Source of the DNA: a virus
Virus record (IMG/VR): IMGVR_UViG_3300048597_000634
Coordinates: 141,545-205,544 of that record
Strand: one strand, 5' to 3'
Length of the DNA: 64,000 nucleotides
Below the pieces are notes generated by a model. The model saw only the letters and a program-made list of their open reading frames with translations. It was not told the DNA's origin and ran no database searches. The translations under genes and the position numbers were made by a program. Shown piece after piece: positions 31,293-39,057 of this stretch (positions within the stretch are counted from its first letter, which is position 1; the number at the start of each line of letters is the position of its first letter).

Positions 31293-31519
31293 AGGTAGTC
31301 TCTGGTGGTTATTTCCTGTAGTAACTTAACTGGTCTTTCTATCTTAGAGGCTATATAGTCGTAGTAAGGCAGTAATACGCTACGTTTAAGTGTGCATAGT
31401 TCTGAGCCTATTCGACCATAAGTAAAATCGAGGTTAGGTTTGGCACTTAAGTTAGCCTTAGTCAACATGATAGGTCGGCTCGTAATCTTTGAGTCTGAGT
31501 AGTGTTGTTTAGTCAGCAT
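31262..31519 (-). CDS. MLTK-leader protein with two in-frame leaders, 85 aa
   Basis: MLTKQHYSDSKITSRPI is followed in frame at residue 18 by a second MLTKANLSAKPN. It looks like two cassettes fused after loss of the sequence between; translation could start at either (31519 or 31468). The first leader holds no stop that would separate the units. Confidence 0.6.
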   Translation of the reverse strand: MLTKQHYSDSKITSRPIMLTKANLSAKPNLDFTYGRIGSELCTLKRSVLLPYYDYIASKIERPVKLLQEITTRDYLCIIITITHK

Positions 31520-31704
31520 ACTGCTTGAATTGACATTATTGGTTCTTCTATCCTATATACGTTGTCTGATACGTGATTCAGGTCTCCATTTTTAAACTTT
31601 AAAGCTAAGAGTGGTACGTCTAGTTTGTCTAAGGCGCTATAGCTATGAAATATTGGGTTTAGGTGGAGGTCGTATCTAACCTTTAAGTTGTCTTTAGTTA
31701 ACAT
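31513..31704 (-). CDS. MLTK-leader small protein, 63 aa
   Basis: MLTKDNLKVRYDLHLNP; with 31706-31888 and 31878-32093 forms a subgroup sharing a C-terminal N/D-V...E-E/G-P-F-x-x-V-x strand (VSDNVYRIEEPIMSI here). 7-nt overlap with the next gene (TGA in the leader). Confidence 0.63.
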   Translation of the reverse strand: MLTKDNLKVRYDLHLNPIFHSYSALDKLDVPLLALKFKNGDLNHVSDNVYRIEEPIMSIQAVC

Positions 31705-31705
31705 A

Positions 31706-31888
31706 TTAGTAGCTAGACTTAACTTTATATTGGACTACTCTAAACGGCCCTTCTACTGTGGTTAGAGCGTCGTTAACATGTACCAATCGACCATTACAGA
31801 GCTCTAAGGCTCTTAACTGCTCTCTAATGACTAAGCAGCTGTCGTGTCTAGCTATGAAGACTGATTTAACTTTTAGTTTAGTTAGCAT
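31706..31888 (-). CDS. MLTK-leader small protein, 60 aa
   Basis: MLTKLKVKSVFIARHDS; C-terminal VNDALTTVEGPFRVVQYKV matches siblings. Leader TAA ends the upstream gene (11 nt). Confidence 0.63.
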   Translation of the reverse strand: MLTKLKVKSVFIARHDSCLVIREQLRALELCNGRLVHVNDALTTVEGPFRVVQYKVKSSY

Positions 31889-32093
31889 TAAGGGTCGGTT
31901 TGATAACTGCGTTTACTATCCTAAAGGGTTCTTCTAATTCAAGCCTGACATGGTTTATGCATATATGGACTTTATGTCTAGACCTAATGATGTCTAGTTG
32001 ACATACTAGGTCTGCTATTGTGTCCGGTCTAGGATAGAAGTTTGGATGGAAGCTGAAGTTATACCTGACCTTTAGGTTACTTTTACTCAACAT
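31878..32093 (-). CDS. MLTK-leader small protein, 71 aa (MLSK)
   Basis: Start set at MLSKSNLKVRYNFSFHPN, close to MLTKDNLKVRYDLHLNP of 31513: the similarity extends 15 residues past the leader, showing recent duplication. Ends LEEPFRIVNAVIK. Confidence 0.63.
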   Translation of the reverse strand: MLSKSNLKVRYNFSFHPNFYPRPDTIADLVCQLDIIRSRHKVHICINHVRLELEEPFRIVNAVIKPTLNAN

Positions 32094-32097
32094 TGGG

Positions 32098-32472
32098 TTA
32101 TTTATAAAGCTCGTCATATATTGGTAAGTCTGACGATAAGTCTGCGTCATTACCTATGACTAAGTAATTTAAACCTTCACGGCGCGCCGCCACTATTAAC
32201 TCAGCAAACTTATCTGTGAATCCGGCGGCTCTTAACAATAAATAAACATCATAGTCGAGAAATCGCTCGTCATGCTGCATCAAATAAACAATGCCTAGAT
32301 GAATCTTAACTGAGTAGTCTTCTTCAAACCATTCGAATGTGGTGTAAGCTTCACAGTCATCAGACTTCAGTTTCTTCTGTTGTTTGGCTAAGTCTAGACA
32401 TAGTTTCCAATCAGCAGGCTGGATATGGAAGGGATTTAAGTGTCCAGCCATTAAGTTTTTAAACGTGGGCAT
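32098..32472 (-). CDS. hypothetical protein, 124 aa
   Basis: Not recognised. MPTFKNLMAGHLNPFHIQPA, then a Lys-rich helix and ADLSSDLPIYDELYK end. 1-nt overlap with the gene upstream. Confidence 0.5.
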   Translation of the reverse strand: MPTFKNLMAGHLNPFHIQPADWKLCLDLAKQQKKLKSDDCEAYTTFEWFEEDYSVKIHLGIVYLMQHDERFLDYDVYLLLRAAGFTDKFAELIVAARREGLNYLVIGNDADLSSDLPIYDELYK

Positions 32473-32693
32473 TAAAATAAATCCCGCTTTGCTTTGATGT
32501 GGTTGATTGCATCATTTAACACTTGGTCAAAGGTGCCGTCGTTAATGAAGTGAGCTTGAATGCGGGCCAACACCTCGTTAATCTCTATTGGTGTAGGGTG
32601 GGGGCAGCCCCGCTCAGTGAAGTCTTCTTTGTCTAAGAAGAGGATTGGTAGTGGTGTGGAAAGGTTAGGGGCGGCGGCGGTCGGTTGAGTCAT
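32472..32693 (-). CDS. tandem paralogue A, 73 aa
   Basis: MTQPTAAAPNLSTPLPILFL, ending FINDGTFDQVLNDAINHIKA. Paralogue of the next gene up (FIDDGTFDQVVSEAISHIKA). Acidic helical protein of unknown function. Confidence 0.6.
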   Translation of the reverse strand: MTQPTAAAPNLSTPLPILFLDKEDFTERGCPHPTPIEINEVLARIQAHFINDGTFDQVLNDAINHIKAKRDLF

Positions 32694-32734
32694 TGTAGTT
32701 ATAGATAAAGGAAACGCATCAGGGGGCTGGCTGA

Positions 32735-32944
32735 TTATTGTTTACGCTTCGCTTTGATGTGGCTAATAGCTTCACTAACTACTTGGTCAAACGTTCCGTC
32801 ATCAATAAAATAAGTTTGGATGTAGTCCACCACCTCTTCAATTTCTGTAGATGTAGGGTTAAGGCATTCTTGTTCGACAAAGTCCGCATTGTCTAGGAAT
32901 AAAACAGGTACCGGGTTAAATAGGCTAGTAGTCGGTTGAGTCAT
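32735..32944 (-). CDS. tandem paralogue B, 69 aa
   Basis: MTQPTTSLFNPVPVLFLDNA; shares MTQPT, LFLD and the DGTFDQV...HIKAKR end with 32472-32693. A duplication 42 nt away. Confidence 0.6.
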   Translation of the reverse strand: MTQPTTSLFNPVPVLFLDNADFVEQECLNPTSTEIEEVVDYIQTYFIDDGTFDQVVSEAISHIKAKRKQ

Positions 32945-32965
32945 TGTTTGTAATAGTAAAGTGAA

Positions 32966-32988
32966 GCCTCTTACATATAGTAAGAGGC
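32966..32988 (-). terminator. hairpin, likely terminator (minus strand)
   Basis: GCCTCTTAC-TATAT-GTAAGAGGC followed by TTCACTTT. A perfect 9-bp stem. Confidence 0.5.
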
Positions 32989-33001
32989 GGGGGCGAGGCA
33001 G

Positions 33002-33043
33002 TTAACAGCCCGGTTTGGGCTTAGGTTTTCCTTTCTTAGGCAT
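33002..33043 (-). CDS. 13-residue lysine/proline-rich peptide ORF
   Basis: MPKKGKPKPKPGC, ATG at 33041-33043. Tiny K/P-rich peptides occur in phages, but nothing beyond composition supports expression here. Confidence 0.2.
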   Translation of the reverse strand: MPKKGKPKPKPGC

Positions 33044-33073
33044 AGCTTTGCATGTAGTAGGTACAAGACTAGC

Positions 33074-33517
33074 TTAACCTTGCATCAGCTTTTCCCAATG
33101 CTCAGCTTCTTGATAGAACCCATTAGGGCGCCAAGGGCGGGCATCTCTAGACGCATACTTACTGGTGCCCGGCAATCCTCGACTTAAGGTAAGCATTGTA
33201 GAATACACATCCTTAGCCACCTTTTGCTTAGCTTCTGCGTCTTCACTGCCCCCGCCAATAGCGCCTTCCCAATCCTTATGGAACGGCAAATCTAATTGGT
33301 CTTCTAGGTGAGCAATGTACAGATACAGAACGTGAATAGCTTTGCTATATTCGTGGACGCAGCTAATGAGTCTATGAGTAGCTTCATCACAGACCTTGGA
33401 CTCCGGCAATATCTGCTCTGGCGTTAACTCGATGGGTTGTGGGGCTTGGGCGGAAGAGCGGCGGCGGGTACGGCGCTGACGGGGTGGGTCGGCGGTAGGC
33501 TGAGGTTTAGATGGCAT
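33074..33517 (-). CDS. hypothetical protein, 147 aa
   Basis: A basic disordered N-terminus (PRQRRTRRRSSAQ) followed by a helical region (CDEATHRLISCVHEYSKAIH) and an acidic loop. No family recognised. Confidence 0.5.
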   Translation of the reverse strand: MPSKPQPTADPPRQRRTRRRSSAQAPQPIELTPEQILPESKVCDEATHRLISCVHEYSKAIHVLYLYIAHLEDQLDLPFHKDWEGAIGGGSEDAEAKQKVAKDVYSTMLTLSRGLPGTSKYASRDARPWRPNGFYQEAEHWEKLMQG

Positions 33518-33523
33518 GGATGG

Positions 33524-33847
33524 TTAGTTGTGGTCTGGTAGATAAGCGACGTCAAAGGGGCCGGTGCTAATAGCTTCCCATTGTCTAGTGATTTCTCCGT
33601 TGGGTTCACAATAGGTAAACCGTTGGAATTGAATGGGTTGCTTTGCTTGAGTCCCAAAGTCAATGGTAACTATATTAGCGTTGGGCTGGGGTTCTTCTAC
33701 CACGTAACCATATACAGCTTTTTCATCTACTACGTCTTCTAACCCATCGAAGGATTCTACGCAGTCGACACTAATGAATATAGCTTTGACTTTGGCGCCG
33801 CGCTTAAGTGAAGGTGAGGCGGTAGCTATCTGAAGGAATGGAGTCAT
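33524..33847 (-). CDS. hypothetical protein, 107 aa
   Basis: Beta-rich soluble protein (KAIFISVDCVESFDGLEDVV, VYGYVVEEPQPNANIVTIDFG). Not recognised. Overlaps the MLAK gene by 44 nt. Confidence 0.5.
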   Translation of the reverse strand: MTPFLQIATASPSLKRGAKVKAIFISVDCVESFDGLEDVVDEKAVYGYVVEEPQPNANIVTIDFGTQAKQPIQFQRFTYCEPNGEITRQWEAISTGPFDVAYLPDHN

Positions 33848-34037
33848 ATATTTCTAATGTGAGTTGGCAGGTTATGGTTTCAGCTACGACTTCTGCCCTG
33901 GCATTGATATAGGCAGTGGCTATTATATAGCCGAATAGTGGTTTACCTTGGGCTTCTACTCGATGTAGTTGGTCATCAACGGTTATATGGACGCCGCGGC
34001 TAATGGTCTTTTTATGTACGAGGCGCTTGGCGAGCAT
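33804..34037 (-). CDS. MLTK-leader small protein, 77 aa (MLAK)
   Basis: MLAKRLVHKKTISRGVHI, then beta-strand segments. The leader ATGCTCGCCAAG has no stop in the other frames, and its overlap with the upstream gene is 26 nt, outside the discrete classes. Confidence 0.5.
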   Translation of the reverse strand: MLAKRLVHKKTISRGVHITVDDQLHRVEAQGKPLFGYIIATAYINARAEVVAETITCQLTLEIYDSIPSDSYRLTFT

Positions 34038-34305
34038 CTTTTAGGGCTTCTAATTCTGTTACTAATCCTTTGGCGTATAGAATTGCGCGGTCTAGTGCTT
34101 GACCATACGCGTCGTCTATATCTTTAGCACGGACAACGGCGGCATCCGCGAGGAACTCGTTGGTCTTACAGTTTCTACCAATGAATTCGACTCTGTATTT
34201 GTTTATACCTTTAGTCTTATAAACGTGTATAGAAGACCAGAATGATTCACTAACGCCAGGTATTGACCAGTTAAGGTGCTCTAAGATGTGATTATCTATT
34301 TTCAT
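34012..34305 (-). CDS. hypothetical protein, 97 aa
   Basis: MKIDNHILEHLNWSIPG; strand-rich centre (VYKTKGINKYRVEFIGRN) and a long helix with DIDDAYGQALDRAI. Not recognised. 1-nt overlap with the gene upstream. Confidence 0.5.
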   Translation of the reverse strand: MKIDNHILEHLNWSIPGVSESFWSSIHVYKTKGINKYRVEFIGRNCKTNEFLADAAVVRAKDIDDAYGQALDRAILYAKGLVTELEALKDARQAPRT

Positions 34306-34637
34306 TACTGACCACCCACCGCTTCTTCTGCTAACTTGGTCAGCCCACCAGCAACCAGGGCAATTAACCGTAATGTAGCCGCGCGGTCGCCATTACGAAT
34401 GTCTTCCATATAGGAGTCTACATCAACTGATGGGTCTTCACTTAGGGCTAGTAACTTAACGTTCTGGTTAGCAGTGTGGTTATCAGGGTCATCAGCGGCG
34501 CAATATACGGCAACGCAAGACGCAGAATGTAGGTCTATGAGTTCTTCCTGAGAGCCGTCCGGTAAGGTAATGACGGGGCGGTCTTTGGTCATTAAGCTGC
34601 TCTTGAATTGCTTAGGGTTGAGGTTTAGTGTGGTCAT
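34305..34637 (-). CDS. hypothetical protein, 110 aa
   Basis: MTTLNLNPKQFKSSLMTKDR; ADDPDNHTANQNVKLLALSE; ends with a hydrophobic helix (LRLIALVAGGLTKLAEE). Unknown function. Confidence 0.5.
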   Translation of the reverse strand: MTTLNLNPKQFKSSLMTKDRPVITLPDGSQEELIDLHSASCVAVYCAADDPDNHTANQNVKLLALSEDPSVDVDSYMEDIRNGDRAATLRLIALVAGGLTKLAEEAVGGQ

Positions 34638-34648
34638 TGGTTGAGTTC

Positions 34649-34951
34649 TCAGTGTTTATGGTTGGCTTCGCTCTCACTGCTCATATGGTCAGTCTCCGGC
34701 AGCATTTCCAATAATAGGTCTGATAGCCAAGGTGTGTTAAATGTGATGCTTATGGGGCCGATGATTAAGCAAATAGCACTCAGGTCTTCTTCTGGCGGGG
34801 TGACAATACACATAGCTATCAAACCAACATACCGCCCGCCGCTCTTGTTAGTAACCCACCATACTCCGTCGGAGGCCCAGTCGAACTTAATTAGTGGAAT
34901 GTGCGCCTTAATGTTGAAGAACGGGACTTTCTCTAGCTTAGTCTTGGTCAT
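34649..34951 (-). CDS. hypothetical protein, 100 aa
   Basis: MTKTKLEKVPFFNIKAHIPL; hydrophobic middle (VGLIAMCIVTPPEEDLSAIC) and a Ser/Glu/His-rich tail. Not recognised; possibly membrane-associated. Confidence 0.45.
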   Translation of the reverse strand: MTKTKLEKVPFFNIKAHIPLIKFDWASDGVWWVTNKSGGRYVGLIAMCIVTPPEEDLSAICLIIGPISITFNTPWLSDLLLEMLPETDHMSSESEANHKH

Positions 34952-34981
34952 TGTCTTTGTCTTTGCCAGTTAGGCTGTAGT

Positions 34982-35485
34982 TTAGTCAGTACCGTCTTCA
35001 TTTAGTAAAGGCTCGGAGCCGACTAATTCTAGGTTACCTAGCTCCGACCCTATTAGTGTTTTGGCGACCACGTGGGCTTCTTTTAGTAATGTTGTGGGGT
35101 CTTGGTGGACGCTGTAGATATCAAACCTTAATACGAAATGGTGGATGTATTCTTTGGGTCGGTAATGTTGAAGCCAGGCGCGGGCACTATCTGCATCTAC
35201 AGTGACTTCATATCCAGTATCAGCTTTATTGTAGGCGTAGAAGAGCTCCGAAGTCCTAGTTTCCATGTAATACTCAGCTAAATATTTAGCTTCTCTGCAG
35301 TATTTCCAACTGTTAGCCTCTAAAGCTTGTAATTGCTCTTTGGTTAAGGACTCAAAAGCTTCTGTGCAGTCAAAGCGGAAGTCAACGTCAATACTATTAG
35401 TAGTAAAACAACGGGCGGTGACTCTAGGACCATCAGGTATTGACTCAGTCATGCTGGTCATTACGTTGTAAGTTAATTTTGGCAT
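34982..35485 (-). CDS. hypothetical protein, 167 aa
   Basis: Mixed alpha/beta protein with FDCTEAFESLTKEQLQALEA and YHHFVLRFDIYSVH-like strands. Not recognised. It lies alone between an MTRQ small gene and the 34649 gene. Confidence 0.5.
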   Translation of the reverse strand: MPKLTYNVMTSMTESIPDGPRVTARCFTTNSIDVDFRFDCTEAFESLTKEQLQALEANSWKYCREAKYLAEYYMETRTSELFYAYNKADTGYEVTVDADSARAWLQHYRPKEYIHHFVLRFDIYSVHQDPTTLLKEAHVVAKTLIGSELGNLELVGSEPLLNEDGTD

Positions 35486-35513
35486 GGTAGTACGTTATTT
35501 TTCGTTGTGGTTT

Positions 35514-35717
35514 TCAGGCTTGGATATAGCTCCAAGCGCTAGCGTCTTTGTCTTTTAGTCTTTTACAGAAATGTCTGGCTTCTTTAAGCGTTTCAAATAC
35601 GGTTAGAGCACTAAAACAGGACTCATGGTAATAGAGTCCCCAGAATTTGCCGCCGTAGTACGGATAATAATCCCACTTAAGGTAGAATCCATGACACTCT
35701 TGGTCTTGTCTTGTCAT
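35514..35717 (-). CDS. small hypothetical protein, 67 aa
   Basis: MTRQDQECHGFYLKWDYYPY, aromatic-rich (KFWGLYYHESCF). ATGA overlap with the MLNK gene upstream. No leader motif. Confidence 0.5.
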   Translation of the reverse strand: MTRQDQECHGFYLKWDYYPYYGGKFWGLYYHESCFSALTVFETLKEARHFCKRLKDKDASAWSYIQA

Positions 35718-35908
35718 ATCAAACCATCCTTTATTAATTTGCGTTCGATATTGTCACATACTGCTCCACATAATCCAAAGATATTTGAAATCGTATTTAG
35801 ATTTACTTTATGGAACACTGCCCGCAGAATGCGTTGCAGCACAGAATAACTACACTCTACAGGCAGGCTATAATCATATGCTTTACGAACGGTCTGTTTG
35901 TTGAGCAT
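35714..35908 (-). CDS. MLTK-leader small protein, 64 aa (MLNK)
   Basis: MLNKQTVRKAYDYSLPV; paralogue of 35883-36083 along its length (QRILRAVFHKVNLNTIS vs QRTLQALFRLTGFSRIS; LCGAV vs LCKAI). Confidence 0.63.
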   Translation of the reverse strand: MLNKQTVRKAYDYSLPVECSYSVLQRILRAVFHKVNLNTISNIFGLCGAVCDNIERKLIKDGLI

Positions 35909-36083
35909 ATAACCTCTTTGCTATTGTGATATCAATAGCCTTGCAAAGTAGATAAGTCTGTGAAATGCGACTGAAACCGGTCAAACGGAATAATGCCTGT
36001 AGAGTTCGCTGCTTCACAGATTCATGCACAACTGTTGGTCGTGTAAAGGCATATGGTTTACGGACAGTGAGTTTGCTTAGCAT
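35883..36083 (-). CDS. MLTK-leader small protein, 66 aa (MLSK)
   Basis: MLSKLTVRKPYAFTRPTV; paralogue of the gene downstream, overlapping it by 26 nt. Shares TVRK-x-Y immediately after the leader. Confidence 0.63.
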   Translation of the reverse strand: MLSKLTVRKPYAFTRPTVVHESVKQRTLQALFRLTGFSRISQTYLLCKAIDITIAKRLYAQQTDRS

Positions 36084-37066
36084 TGCGGCGTGACGATTAG
36101 ATTACAACTACCTCCAAATACTACCGTTAACGCAGCAATCACAGCTTCTGCTTCTTCTTGGCTGTTAAACACGTCAGCCTCATTATTGTTGCTGGTCCAG
36201 CTAACCCAACCTTCTTGTCGGTTAAGGTAGTCACCATTGAACATAATGTAATAGCCGGCGGCTTTGAAGTAAATAGCCTTGTCTTTAAACACTTTCTGCA
36301 GAGCCAAAGCTTCATCCAAATTAAACAGGGTAGCTTCAGATTTATAGGTGAAGTGGATGGAACTTTCACCTAATACGGCGTAAGCAGTTTCTTCCCGGTC
36401 ATCACCGTAGTCATAGCACACGTAGAGCTTTGTCTTAGGTATTGCGTCTTCGCTGACTACTTCAGCCTTAATGGTCTCACGCTCTGGGTTGTTGTACTTA
36501 TTAAACAAATCAGTGAACGCTTCGTTTGCAATGTCTTTTAGTTTGCGTCCTTGCTGCTTAGCTAACTCTTTGATTTGAGAGTGTATGTTACGACTAGCTA
36601 ATACACCGCCGGCGTCGGCATGAAGATATATGTAATCCTTTTCCTTCTTAGTAGTTATAGTAGTTCCACCGTTCATATAGACCAGCTTGTTGCTATGTAG
36701 AGTAAGGCCGTGACGCTTAACGATATAGGCTACTTGGCTTTTGACTTGATTGATGGGCTCTAACAGTTCTTCACTGGTATTGTCGGTGTTGTATAGGTGT
36801 AAGCACATCATGCTTAGCCATTCTGAGTATTTGAACGGCTCTTGCCGGCTACTAACAATATCTCCTTTAATTTTTATGCGCCGCCGAATGTAATTAATGG
36901 CATTAATCAAATGGGTGCGGGTAATTTCTTTGAGGAGTATGCCTTCTGGGAAGTGATGGGACGACCAAGTCAGATTGCCGGTGATGGTTAACAGTTCTTC
37001 CCTGGTGTAATTATTACGGTGTAGTTGGCTCATGATTAAGTTTTGGGGTTTGGGATTTGGGTTCAT
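36077..37066 (-). CDS. hypothetical protein, 329 aa
   Basis: Not recognised. The N-terminus may start at MNPNPKPQNLIM or at the internal MSQLHRNNYTREELL. It carries a basic helix (INAINYIRRRIKIKG) and ends in a hydrophobic region (AEAVIAALTVVFGGSCNLIV). One of the larger unknown genes; a terminator hairpin precedes it. Confidence 0.5.
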   Translation of the reverse strand: MNPNPKPQNLIMSQLHRNNYTREELLTITGNLTWSSHHFPEGILLKEITRTHLINAINYIRRRIKIKGDIVSSRQEPFKYSEWLSMMCLHLYNTDNTSEELLEPINQVKSQVAYIVKRHGLTLHSNKLVYMNGGTTITTKKEKDYIYLHADAGGVLASRNIHSQIKELAKQQGRKLKDIANEAFTDLFNKYNNPERETIKAEVVSEDAIPKTKLYVCYDYGDDREETAYAVLGESSIHFTYKSEATLFNLDEALALQKVFKDKAIYFKAAGYYIMFNGDYLNRQEGWVSWTSNNNEADVFNSQEEAEAVIAALTVVFGGSCNLIVTPQC

Positions 37067-37069
37067 ATA

Positions 37070-37096
37070 AATAACCCGGACTGGTTAGGCCCGGGC
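37070..37096 (-). terminator. intrinsic terminator (minus strand)
   Basis: CCCGGGCCTAACCAGTCCGGG followed by TTATTTATAT, right after the coiled-coil gene at 37111. Confidence 0.55.
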
Positions 37097-37110
37097 ATTG
37101 CTGCTAACTA

Positions 37111-37752
37111 TTAGAACATAGATGGAACCATTTGCCTGGCATCATAGGCACGTAGCTTATGTACCTCGGCCTCTAGTTCGGTTATGCGAGTATAGGCTAC
37201 TTCTAGTTCTTTCTCAGTCATGTTTAGCTTTACCTGCACAGACTCTAGCGCCTCTTTGAGTTGTTCTTTGGTAGGGCCCGGCGTCTTCTTAGGTTCTTGT
37301 TCTTCCCAATAAAGGTCTAACGTTAGCGTGTCGGGGTCACAACCCTGTGCTACTTTCTCTTTGTACCAGCGTATGATTCGCAGGGTTCTGGCAAGCCTCA
37401 TACTATTAGCTAATGTTTTCTCATTAGATGTGTCTTGCATGCCTAGCTTAAGAACGATATCCCAATTCTCCGCTAGGGTGATGTAGTCATATGCATATGT
37501 CTTTCTTACTCCACTAACCCCGCTTTTAACGTAATCATCAAATGAAGTAAAGGTCCCTAAGTCTGTGGTTACAGGATTTTTTGTGCTGGCGCCTGCCTCT
37601 CTTAACTTTGTCCTAATAGCTATTAGAGCGTCACCCGCTGCTTTTAGCGCCGCTATAGCTTCTATACGTTTTAATTGAGACTCTCGAAACTTAGCGTCGT
37701 GTTCGCTAACCATAGTGCCGACCAGTAGATTTTCTTGTGATATACTTAACAT
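37111..37752 (-). CDS. ENWDI/YW domain protein, 213 aa
   Basis: MLSISQENLLVGTMVSEHDA, then the domain shared with 16009 and 28930 (AENWDIVLKLGMQ, RTLRIIRWYKEKV, DPDTLTLDLYWEE) and a C-terminal coiled coil (LNMTEKELEVAYTRITELEA). Also flanked by a hairpin upstream and terminator downstream, like 16009, hinting that this family is expressed on its own. Confidence 0.6.
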   Translation of the reverse strand: MLSISQENLLVGTMVSEHDAKFRESQLKRIEAIAALKAAGDALIAIRTKLREAGASTKNPVTTDLGTFTSFDDYVKSGVSGVRKTYAYDYITLAENWDIVLKLGMQDTSNEKTLANSMRLARTLRIIRWYKEKVAQGCDPDTLTLDLYWEEQEPKKTPGPTKEQLKEALESVQVKLNMTEKELEVAYTRITELEAEVHKLRAYDARQMVPSMF

Positions 37753-37854
37753 AGCTTATGTGTTGATAGACGATTCACGTTCGCAACTCCGAACGTGACT
37801 AATAGACTAACACACTGCCATGTAAAATGGCGTTAAAAATATGCATATTTTTAG

Positions 37855-37893
37855 ACTATAAAAGCGGGCTGCTAACTAAGTCCGCTTTTATCT
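37855..37893 (-). terminator. intrinsic terminator (minus strand)
   Basis: AAAAGCGGACTTAG...GCAGCCCGCTTTT followed by ATAG, after the gene at 37901. A nearby TCACGTTCG-CAACTC-CGAACGTGA hairpin (37781-37805) precedes the next gene. Confidence 0.5.
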
Positions 37894-37900
37894 TTAGGTC

Positions 37901-38302
37901 TCACTCTTCATTTTCTACCAGTTCCCAGCTGATCACTTCGTCATCGTCTGATAGGTACTTCACTTCACCGGACATTATCTTACCGAAATCTATCAACGAA
38001 CAATAATAGTAAATACTTTCATCACAGATGCCGAAGGTGTCTAGCTCGGCGGCTTCTATGTATTCTCCGAAGCTGACATAGACTGTTTTAATACTCCCCT
38101 GTGCTTTCTTAATTGCGCACCAGGCGCCGCGGTATTGGACCTTAGCTTTTGACATCTTGCGGTAGCTACTCAGTTGGTCTAGTACGTACTCTGCTAGTAT
38201 CCAATCTGGAGTGTCCAGCTCGTTGTCTATGCTATGCGTGTTGATCGTAGTGGCCAGGTCTTTATAGAAATCGCTGCCTGGTTGTAATTTGTTATTCATC
38301 AT
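37901..38302 (-). CDS. hypothetical protein, 133 aa
   Basis: MMNNKLQPGSDFYKDLATTI; acidic C-terminus (LSDDDEVISWELVENEE). Not recognised. Last gene before the terminator at 37855. Confidence 0.5.
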   Translation of the reverse strand: MMNNKLQPGSDFYKDLATTINTHSIDNELDTPDWILAEYVLDQLSSYRKMSKAKVQYRGAWCAIKKAQGSIKTVYVSFGEYIEAAELDTFGICDESIYYYCSLIDFGKIMSGEVKYLSDDDEVISWELVENEE

Positions 38303-38322
38303 TCAAGTTAGTTAAAGTTTGT

Positions 38323-38571
38323 TTATTCACGTCTTACCTCCTTCAATGCCAGCCATTTAGTAACCTTTTGAGTCTTAGTCCACGGCTCTGAGACGCCAGC
38401 GATTATCTTAGCTTTAGCTCTAGAAGACGTTTCTCTAACAATGCCCACTAAGTCAAATAAAATCTTTGTCAATTTAATATTCCAATCAGTAGCTCTTATG
38501 TAGGTGACTGGCAGTCTATTGCAATGCCCTCTTAGGCTTTCATTAATCCTATGTAGAGTTTGCTTATTCAT
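38323..38571 (-). CDS. MNKQ-leader small protein, 82 aa
   Basis: MNKQTLHRINESLRGHCNRL. Shares the MNKQ opening with 50778-51020 and the broken copy at 50704/48413, so a second small leader family exists beside MLTK. Confidence 0.5.
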   Translation of the reverse strand: MNKQTLHRINESLRGHCNRLPVTYIRATDWNIKLTKILFDLVGIVRETSSRAKAKIIAGVSEPWTKTQKVTKWLALKEVRRE

Positions 38572-38631
38572 GGTTGGGGGCGTCGCTAGGGCGCAGCACT
38601 AGAGTTTTGTGATGCAAGGTGTTAAGTTTAC

Positions 38632-38862
38632 CTAGCGTTTTTGTTGGATTGGTTTTGGAGGTAATCCTGGCGTTCGGTGCGGGGTCAACGTAAATCCTAG
38701 ACGATTTACACTCTCTGGGCTTTTTATACGGTACCAAGGATAATAACCGTATTTAGAGCCCCAAGTGTCCATTACAAAGCTTGTTAAGGCGCGCCTAATT
38801 CTCCAAGAAAAAGGATACTTTTTAGAGGTGTCACTGGGTGGAAGCTTAAGTTTAGTTAGCAT
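38632..38862 (-). CDS. MLTK-leader small protein, 76 aa
   Basis: MLTKLKLPPSDTSKKYPF; Pro/Tyr/Trp rich, ending GLPPKPIQQKR. A free-standing member between the MNKQ gene and the RNA-repair island. Confidence 0.58.
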   Translation of the reverse strand: MLTKLKLPPSDTSKKYPFSWRIRRALTSFVMDTWGSKYGYYPWYRIKSPESVNRLGFTLTPHRTPGLPPKPIQQKR

Positions 38863-38897
38863 TACAACAAATGTCTATTACTTAATATTCTAAGTGT

Positions 38898-39056
38898 CTA
38901 AAATACTTCTCCTGAGACATTACGCCTTTGATTTATTTCTACCGCACGGGCAATCTTCACTTGTCTTACGTGGACCAGAAGATTATTTACCACAGTGGAA
39001 AGACAGCAAAGGTTCTCTATTTTGCTGTTGGTTTTTGTTTGGCGTTTAGTTAACAT
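38898..39056 (-). CDS. MLTK-leader small protein, 52 aa
   Basis: Start set at MLTKRQTKTNSKIENLC (17 residues can be added upstream but overlap the ligase). Ends RAVEINQRRNVSGEVF. Starts 1 nt after the kinase-ligase stop. Confidence 0.55.
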   Translation of the reverse strand: MLTKRQTKTNSKIENLCCLSTVVNNLLVHVRQVKIARAVEINQRRNVSGEVF

Positions 39057-39057
39057 A

